Source of the DNA: Metellina segmentata
Lineage: Eukaryota > Arthropoda > Arachnida > Araneae > Tetragnathidae
Assembly (NCBI GenBank): GCA_947359465.1
Contig: OX375883.1
Span: 96,112,293 to 96,176,292, forward strand
Reading direction: 5' to 3'
DNA length: 64,000 nucleotides
A program made the position numbers and the translations under genes. Under the pieces are notes generated by a model, which worked only from the letters and a program-made list of their open reading frames with translations, had not been told where the DNA came from and ran no database searches. Every line of letters starts with the position of its first letter. The first letter of the stretch is position 1. This document shows positions 56,156 through 64,000 of this stretch, piece after piece.

Positions 56156-57057
56156 TTGCAAAATTAGAAATCTAGATTTTTTTTATTCAAAAATATGGTT
56201 TAATAAAATGAAAATCTGCAATTCCTTTTTTAAATTAATGAGATAATTTATTTGTTGTTGTATAAAAAGAATTTCTTAGCTTTTAAATTCTACAACAGTG
56301 TTGACCCTTCAACTATTTAAAAACAATCTATGCTGAATAAATTTGCAGAAAACATAACAAAAGTAAGTCAAAGTATAAATAAATTTTTAAGTTAGTAAAT
56401 TTAACTAATTTGTCTTTTCTTATATTGTACATTTTTATTAAAAATATTTTGTTACTCTAACACTGATAAACGATAGAAAATTTTACATAGGTGCAAGAAA
56501 AGTATTTAAAAAATAAAGATTGCAGTATACTTTTGAACTTATGAAGTTTCAAAACATCACCTGTTGTTCCAGTTCCAAATTAAACAATTATTTACTTTAT
56601 GATTCTTTTATTCTAATCTTTAATTTATGATCACAAATTGTTGAAATCAAATTAAAACAGTAGTGTTGAATTGAAGTTTTCTTTGATAAACCTTCTGCTT
56701 ACAATCAGGCAGCAAATAATATGCTATCTGGAAATTGAAGTTAAGAAAGCTGAAATATAGATGTTGGAAATCCAAATGAAGTTCAAAATATCTAAAGATT
56801 GAAGAATACAAGAACATTCAAAACATACCTAGAGCTAGTAGGTACAATTTGATTTAAAAAAGGAACTTACAAGTACTGCTTTATAAATTATTTGATCAGT
56901 GTCATTAAAAATACATACAAAACAAGTGTACTTAAAACTCACTTGAAACATATTTTCTTTAGTTGCAATTTTACTTCCAAATATTTATTCTGAAAATTTT
57001 TCCAGTTTTGTAAAAATTTCTATTTTAATAAAAACATTGATGTTTTATGAACACAAA
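56156..57057. other. U4 spacer
   Basis: Copy of 28696-29597, no gene. Confidence 0.5.
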
Positions 57058-58106
57058 CTACTGATAATGTCCAATCACTTTTTACTTTCAACTATCTAAG
57101 ATTGATATAAGTATAATGATTACAGTACCTACACGAAAATACTGTTTTTTGTAAAATCTAAATATTACCAAGACTAATATTCAGTTGAGTTGACTTTTAA
57201 GATTTTTTCATGAAATTTACATGGAATATGACACTATATATCAGAAAATACAGCAAAACAAAATATTAATATTTTAAAATAGAAATAAAACAATAACATT
57301 ATTAAAGATGCGAGACAAAATCTTAATTTTTTTTACCTTAATAATAATGGTTGATAGATTGTTATGTTCTCACCAGACTTGTAATTCTTTATACAATTGT
57401 CAATGAATCTATCCCAAACTTCTGAAATCATAGCAAATTTGTTGGTGTGAATTATCTGAGAATGTGTGGATTTTAAATCGAATCTTAAAAATCTAAGGAT
57501 TTCTCTAAACCTATTTCGACCTATTGATTCTTTACAGAAGTTTAGGCCCCAAGAGTCAGACCATAGGGAGTGTAGTTCATGCTCTTTGCAACACTCATAG
57601 ATCATGAATGGACACAGATCAGCAGATGTCGAGCTTCAACATCTGTGCATTTCCTAATGTGTTCTAATATGTAACTGTCCACGAACTCATAAAGTATTCA
57701 TTGACATTTTGTTTCACAAAATTACTTTGACGTAAAACATTCCTAGCTGCAAATCTGCCTATGACATTGCCATTCTGTGCCACCCCTAGCAACATGCATA
57801 TATCTGGATTAGTTGAGATATTATCAGTTTCATCTGCACTTTCTTCAGATTCTTTGCACTCAACCTTCATGTAAATTGGTGCCTGCATCGGAATCTAAAT
57901 CCGAACAAGAGAGCTTCTCCACCATCCCATTCATTTTCAGTAAGTTTTTGCAACAAATCAGCAATTTCTTCAGGACTTGTACCTTTTCTAAGAGCTATCA
58001 TTTCATGTCTACACTATACAAGGTTCGATAATCGAATCTGTTTATTTTATGAGCATATAAACAAATGTAAACGACTAAACACTTTTAGACCCAATCACAC
58101 AAGTAT
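57058..58106. repeat. 1-kb direct repeat A, U4
   Basis: Copy of 29598-30646. Confidence 0.85.
57333..57934 (-). pseudogene. piggyBac-like transposase relic, U4 copy A
   Basis: Same breaks and same residues as 29873-30474. Confidence 0.8.
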
Positions 58107-59001
58107 TTCCTCTTCCCAATATAGAAGAGGTAGTAGAAAGGGTTAGTGCCGCACCTTATATAACGGTGATGGATTTAACCAAAGGTTACTTTCAAATTCC
58201 TTTGAAAAAAAGTGCGCAGAGGTACGCCGCTTTCGTGACGCCATTTGGAGCATTTATTCCCAAAAAAATGATGTTTGGGCTGGTGAACGCTCCTTTTTAC
58301 TTTTGCAAGCTAATGGCTCAGGTTTTGGGAGGTTTAGAGAGAATTGCATCACCTTATATTGATGACATTGCCATTTATTCGAAAACATTCGAAGAGCATG
58401 TTAAGGATGTGAGCTCGGTTTTGGATAGGTTGGCAGAGGCACAGCTTACTGTAAAGCCTTCAAAGTGCAAATTTGCTCAGGACCACGTTAGGTTTTTGGG
58501 ACACGAAGTGGGCAGTGGCAAGCGCTCCCCCAGTGAAGCAAAAATTAGGGCCATTCAAGATTTCCCTAGCCCAACAACGAAGACGCAAATTAGGTCATTT
58601 TTAGGGTTGAGTGGGTATTATGCCAAATATGTCCAAAATTACAGCGTCATCGCGGTCCCCTTAACAAATGCCTTGAAAGGGAAAACCCGGAAAGAGAAAG
58701 TAGATTGGAATGAGGAGTGTCAGGCGGCTTTCGAGGCACTGAAGAAGGCCTTGGTAACTAAGCCCGTCTTGTATGCTCCGGATTATTCGAGAGACTTTAC
58801 TATGCAAACAGATGCCAGCGATTCCGGTGTGGGTATTGTTTTGTCGCAAAAGATCGGGGAGGATGAGCACCCCGTAATTTATCTCAGTAAGAAGTTTTCG
58901 AGAGCAGAGCGAAACTACGCAGTGGTCGAACGCGAGCTCGCGGCCATCGTATATGGCGTAAGAAAACTTCATTACTATCTGGACGGTCAACTTTTTGTTA
59001 T
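58103..59001 (+). pseudogene. gypsy pol fragment, U4
   Basis: Copy of 30643-31541, translated sequence the same throughout, including YIDD. Because a pseudogene kept open twice without change, it shows how recent the duplication is, not selection. Confidence 0.85.
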
Positions 59002-59626
59002 AGAGAATTTCTGTATTTTACACCGTTTTAATTTTTTAAGCAATCAAATTACATTTTGCGCAATTATATTTTGAGGACATATATTTACTAGTTTGAAATT
59101 GTTTTCATTCGTATGAATCATCAAAAAATCACTCATTCTTGTGAGATTTTATATAAGATGTTAGATTTTTTATTATGTTAGATAGACTTCGTTGCAATGA
59201 TAATTAGTAGTTTACTTATAAGAAAACAACTTCAATCTACTTCACTGATATCTATACTACTAAATATGTGACAAAGAAGAAAGTCATTATATAAATCAGC
59301 ATGTTAACCTTTAATTTGAAATTAATACAGATGGATATAAATTTTCTAATACTATTTAATAGAAATATATTTCCATGCCATATCATGTGGTCTATCAAGT
59401 ATACAACAAATGTATCTCGAAAAACCTTGAGAGTAAAGTTATAACGTGCGCTAAATTGAAGTTGTGAAAGGTATGAATGTTCAATCTTGAAAACAAACAG
59501 AATCGATTTCAAAGTTACATATTTAACATACATTTAAAGTGCTTACTGCTGTTTTTTATTTTATCGTTATTTATTATTATTATTTTATCGAGGACGAACA
59601 AGGATGTTATTGAATTTGCGTGTCAC
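59002..59626. other. insert X left spacer, U4
   Basis: Copy of 31542-32166, no gene. Confidence 0.45.
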
Positions 59627-59628
59627 TA

Positions 59629-60358
59629 CAGGGTGGTCCCGAATTCATGGTACAAACTTTAATGGTAGGTACAGGACATTGTAACAATGATTTATTGTAT
59701 AGGAATGTATAGTCGCAAGTGACGCGGTGAGGCGTAAACAGGGGAAATAAAAGGAAAGAGAAATGGAGTGATCGGTTGGTATCATTGCCGGTAGAGGGCA
59801 GTAGATGTCTAGCCGCTGTTGAACATGATGCATCGGTTGTGGTTTCAGCACGATGGGGCGCCAGCACACTTCAGCATTGATGTACGGAATTACCTGAATG
59901 CCACGTTTGGTACTCGATGGATTGGGCGTGGTGGACCAGTCCCTTGGCCACCCCGATCTCCCGATTTATCGAGCCTCAATTACTTTTTATGGGGACATCT
60001 AAAGCATCTTGTTTATGAGACTCCAGTTGACTCAGATGAGGATCTCGTCGCTCGCTTATCTGTAGCTGCTGCAGGTGTGCGTGAAATACCAGGCATCTTT
60101 GAACGTGTACGCCAATCGCTCCACCGACGCTGTCAAGCATGTATCGATACTGGTGGACGCAATTTTGAACAATTACTGTAAACAAGACACTTGTCAACAA
60201 CGCTTTCAATAAAATCTTTGTTTTTCCTTTCGGCCGTTATTTCCCCTGTTTTCGCCTCACCGCGTCACTTGCGACTATACATTCCTATACAATAAATCAT
60301 TGTTACAATGTCCTGTACCTACCATTAAAGTTTGTACCATGAATTCGGGACCACCCTG
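59629..60358 (+). mobile_element. short mariner-like element, U4
   Basis: Copy of 32169-32898 with the same 122-bp arms (59629-59750 and 60237-60358). Confidence 0.92.
59819..60181 (+). pseudogene. C-terminal part of Tc1/mariner transposase, U4
   Basis: Copy of 32359-32721, again Asn at the third acidic position. Confidence 0.85.
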
Positions 60359-60360
60359 TA

Positions 60361-60750
60361 TAGCAACATAATGGGTTGGTGACGGACGAGGAAATTAGAC
60401 CAATCTAACAAATCTTAGGTAAGACTTTTAAAATGTTAAAAGGTTGAATTACGGTCGCTTCGGTAGTAGAGCAACCCAATAGGCTATTTCGAGGATATTA
60501 GGGAGTCAACTCTTGATTCGGTTCGAGTTAAAGAACTTTCATTTCATTTTTCTTGCTTTGATTTTATTCTTTATATTTCCTTTTAGGAATTTTTTCATAT
60601 TTTACGAATTTAAAATCGGGCAGTACTTTTAATGCATTAAATGAACTGCAATTATGAAAACTTTTCTTTAATTTCCAGTAATGAATATATTATCTTCTCG
60701 AAAACAAAAATGTTGAAGAATAAGAATAACAGCAATTGTATTTTGAGATG
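60361..60750. other. insert X middle spacer, U4
   Basis: Copy of 32901-33290, no gene. Confidence 0.45.
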
Positions 60751-61026
60751 GGGCCTTAATAACCCGGTAGGAGGAGTATCGGATTGACAACCGGAGGGTT
60801 GTGAGTTCGATACTCGATTCAACAAAATACCGTTGTGTACGTGTGGGCTAGTGCCTGTTAATTCTGTCGTGGCTTCAAATTTCCTTCGTTGGCATGGTGT
60901 GGAAGTTTGCAAAGAGGGATACCAGCGTTATCTGACCGTGGATCAAAACGACGAGGTGTCATCGGATCTTTCTCTTCGGAATTGATCCCGACAGTAGACA
61001 ATCTCGTTGTGTTGCATTAGTGGGGC
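60751..61026 (+). repeat. tRNA-headed SINE, U4
   Basis: Copy of 33291-33566. Confidence 0.78.
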
Positions 61027-61403
61027 GTTAATTCAACTACCTACCTGTTTTGAAATAATTTATTTACTACTTTTAATATTATTTTCTGCTTAACGTGAGT
61101 CATTAAAAAATTTCTCATTCTACATGATCTTCATATAAGATTTTCATTGATTAAATGATCATGCAACTGAGTAAACTACTCTCGCAAAACCAAGTTCTTA
61201 AAGTTTTAATGTGCGCTAATGGTCGAGAGCAATGGTACCAACTTGGAGAAATTATTGAAAGCATACAAAATTATAAATGCTTTACATATTTATGAGTGTT
61301 TCATGAATAATTAATTTTATTCATTTCTTTGCAAAGATTATATATGTATTCGTTTTATTTATCTCTCATGTTTGGGGGAGCCAGACCATAGACTTAGAAT
61401 AAG
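61027..61403. other. insert X right spacer, U4
   Basis: Copy of 33567-33943, no gene. Confidence 0.45.
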
Positions 61404-62444
61404 CTGCTGATAATGTCCAATCACTTTTTACATTCAACTATCTAAGATTGATATAAGTATAAAGATTACAGTACTTACATGAAAATACTGTTTTTTGTAA
61501 AATCTAAATATTACCAAGACTAATATTCAGTTGAGTTGACTTTTAAGATTTTTTCATGAAATATGACACTATATATCAGAAAATACAGCAAAACAAAATA
61601 TTAATATTTTAAAATAGAAATAAAACAATAACATTATTAAAGATGCCAGACAAAATCTTAATTTTTTTTACCTTAATAATAATGGTTGATAGATTGTTAT
61701 GTTCTCACCAGACTTGTAATTCTTTATACAATTGTCAATGAATCTATCCCAAACTTCTGAAATCATAGCAAATTTGTTGGTGTGAATTATCTGAGAATGT
61801 GTGGATTTTAAATCGAATCTTAAAAATCTAAGGATTTCTCTAAACCTATTTCGACCTATTGATTCTTTACAGAAGTTTAGGCCCCAAGAGTCAGACCATA
61901 GGGAGTGTAGTTCATGCTCTTTGCAACACTCATAGATCATGAATGGACACAGATCAGCAGATGTCGAGCTTCAACATCTGTGCATTTCCTAATGTGTTCT
62001 AAAATATGTAACTGTCCACGAACTCATGAAGTATTCATTGACATTTTGTTTCACAAAATTACTTTGACGTAAAACATTCCTAGCTGCAAATCTGCCTATG
62101 ACATTGCCATTCTGTGCCACCCCTAGCAACATGTATATATCTGGATTACTTGAGATATTATCAGTTTCATCTGCACTTCCTTCAGATTCCTTGCACTCAA
62201 CCTTCATGTAAATTGGTGCCCATATTGGAATCTAAATCCAAACAAGTGAGCTTCCCCACCATCCCATTAATTTTCAGCACGTTTTTGTTACAAATCAGCA
62301 ATTTCTTCAGGACTTGGACCTTTCCTACAATCTATCGTTTTCATTTCTACACTATACAAGGTTCGACAATCGAATCTGTTTATTTTATGAGCATATAAAC
62401 AAATGTAAACGACTAAACACTTTTAGACCCAATCACACAAGTAT
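61404..62444. repeat. 1-kb direct repeat A', U4
   Basis: Copy of 33944-34984. Confidence 0.85.
61668..62273 (-). pseudogene. piggyBac-like transposase relic, U4 copy A'
   Basis: Copy of 34208-34813 with the same lost start. Confidence 0.78.
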
Positions 62445-63180
62445 AATTTATTAGTTTCTGATATGAACATAACATTGTGTTCGAGGTCAAACATATGTAC
62501 GATAAGATTTGTTTGGTTTGTTACTAACGTTTGCTACTTAATGATCTCTATTTAGAATGATAAATTTGCTTGGTGTCAAAAAGACACTGGTGGACGTTCT
62601 AGATAAATTTAGCTGTAAAAATTTTATTAATTATTGTAGGCCGACAAAATTTCTACAGTGTATTTATGTAGAAAAATGATTAAAAGTCACAAAAAATTTT
62701 CAAATTCAATACAGAAATGCGGAAAGGAGAACAAAAGCTCCAATGTCGAATTGACCCCGATGGATGTTCTAGTGTTAAAGAAATATCTTATTTTACTTTT
62801 CACATAGGAAACTCTAGTTTATCATGGACATATTGATCAACGCTTGGGCCACTGATTAAAAAATATGCGAATAGAAAAACTAGTTATGACACATCTTCCT
62901 GAAGCTCCTTTAAGACCTGAATTGGTCCAAAACTCTATAGTGGACTGTATTTTATTAAATGCCATTCGTTGTAACTAAAACAACTTTTATTGACAACAAA
63001 CTTAACAATGTTGTGGATGGACCACTCTCATTAAAGCTAAGGAAGCCTAGTACTAATTAGGGCTAAGGAAGCCTAGTACTAATTAGGGCTAAGGAAGCCG
63101 CGTTTTCATCAGGTCCAAGGAGAGCACCTCCCTCATCCGTGTCTCAAGCCTGAATGTCACCCACTTGATCACACAGATCC
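62445..63180. other. U4 spacer
   Basis: Copy of 34985-35720, no gene. Confidence 0.5.
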
Positions 63181-63188
63181 CTCTACAG

Positions 63189-63899
63189 TACGGGTGCACA
63201 ACCTTTTTGTGAGAAGTGCCACTCGCACTGTTGATTGACACATGGGGGGGCCACAAATGAAGTTACAGCACAGACACAATGAAAGTGTCACAACCCAATT
63301 ACAGCTGTTATTACACTTAATATGTATAGTAAAAATAATCAATTTTTTTTTTTTAGATTAAACTTATAAATGTTTTCTCAAAAAATCTACGAGCTTGTTA
63401 CAAAGCTAAATGAATGATATTGTGAATACTTTAAAAAAAGGTTAACAAACATTTGCAATGATCAATCATTAAGAATTACTTTTAAGAATGTGTCTGAAGA
63501 AGTCCGTACTTCAGCAAATTATTTTAGGTTATAAATTTAATAACAGTAATACTACAATGAGCAATAAAGATGAGTATCAGAAATTTTACTGATATCAGTA
63601 AAATTAGAAATAAAAATGACAGCATCAAATATATTTAATACTAAAATTTCTAAACCATAAACAATAATTATGTTACAGCTTGCTAATATGGGATGGCTGA
63701 TACTGAGTTTCACTACCTAATTTAGGTATGTTAGGTTCAATACTGCTAGTAGAAACTCTCAAGACTGATTCTAAATGAATGTTTATCAGTCAATTTGCTT
63801 CTTAACTTAAATCCCCTTGGAAGTTTAGTCAAAATTAGTCTGTGGGCCGCAAATGGATGATTCGCGGGCCGCATGTGGCTCACAGGTTGTGCACCTCTA
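63189..63899. mobile_element. hAT-type MITE, U4
   Basis: CTCTACAG flanks at 63181-63188 and 63900-63907; two homopolymer bases longer than the U2 copy. Confidence 0.83.
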
Positions 63900-64000
63900 C
63901 TCTACAGTATGTGGGAGACAACACTCCCCGAGCTCACACAGAGCCCTTTACAATATATGAGATATTTAACAAGACCTTAAATCCGAACTTGTTGAAAATT
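63900..64000 (-). other. 3' flank of an expected ZNF4
   Basis: Matches 36438-36538, directly before the ZNF2 stop codon. A fourth ZNF gene is expected to end near 64014, beyond the edge. Confidence 0.7.

Larger units (their letters stand above)
49600..64000. repeat. 27.46-kb-spaced segmental duplication, copy 2
   Basis: Counterpart of 22100-36500; every element recurs at plus 27459 to 27462 and the copy runs out of the window. Confidence 0.92.

Overview
This window is AT-rich eukaryotic nuclear DNA, most likely from an arthropod and quite possibly a spider. The evidence is an RNase H-bearing non-LTR retrotransposon with an AACAACAAC tail, a Ty3/gypsy element, piggyBac, mariner, hAT, Harbinger and Helitron-type elements, tRNA-headed SINEs, and single-exon C2H2 zinc-finger (ZNF) genes with HTGEKP linkers. 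There are no bacterial operons and no CRISPR. The organism call is an inference from family resemblance, not from a search.

The backbone is a tandem array of a compound unit, called U1 to U4 here, each ending on the right in one minus-strand ZNF gene. ZNF1 (20761-21768, 8 fingers), ZNF2 (36552-37979, 13 fingers) and ZNF3 (47556-49238, 16 fingers) are inside the window. The downstream flank of a fourth copy is reached at the right edge, so ZNF4 should begin about 15 bases beyond it. From left to right each unit carries: an inverted pair of SINEs, a spacer, a Helitron-like repeat with a GCCAC/GTGGC 3' hairpin, a MITE with 60-bp inverted ends, a second minus-strand Helitron (with a mariner inside it in U2-U4), a piggyBac relic, a hAT MITE and the ZNF gene. 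U2 and U4 also carry a 3.3-kb insert (gypsy pol fragment, short mariner, SINE) between two 1-kb copies of the piggyBac segment.

On top of this, roughly 22100-36500 and 49600-64000 are almost identical at an offset of 27459-27462 bases. This is either a very recent two-unit duplication or an unmerged assembly duplicate.

The first 20 kb is U1 disrupted by nested insertions. A decayed minus-strand gypsy element (5' LTR 3522-3745) lies exactly where homology to U2 begins. A 5'-truncated non-LTR element (4428-13655) sits inside the Helitron-like repeat with a 13-bp target-site duplication. It is itself split by two elements with 3-bp TAA duplications (1180 bp and 6685 bp, PIF/Harbinger-like). The larger one contains an 855-bp hAT element with a perfect 8-bp duplication, a 798-bp Helitron and a SINE fragment.

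The only protein-coding genes that look alive are the three ZNF genes. They lack a recognisable effector domain, differ in finger number, and differ at DNA-contact residues, as expected for a fast-evolving lineage-specific ZNF cluster. Everything else that codes is a transposon relic with stops, frameshifts or a lost catalytic residue.
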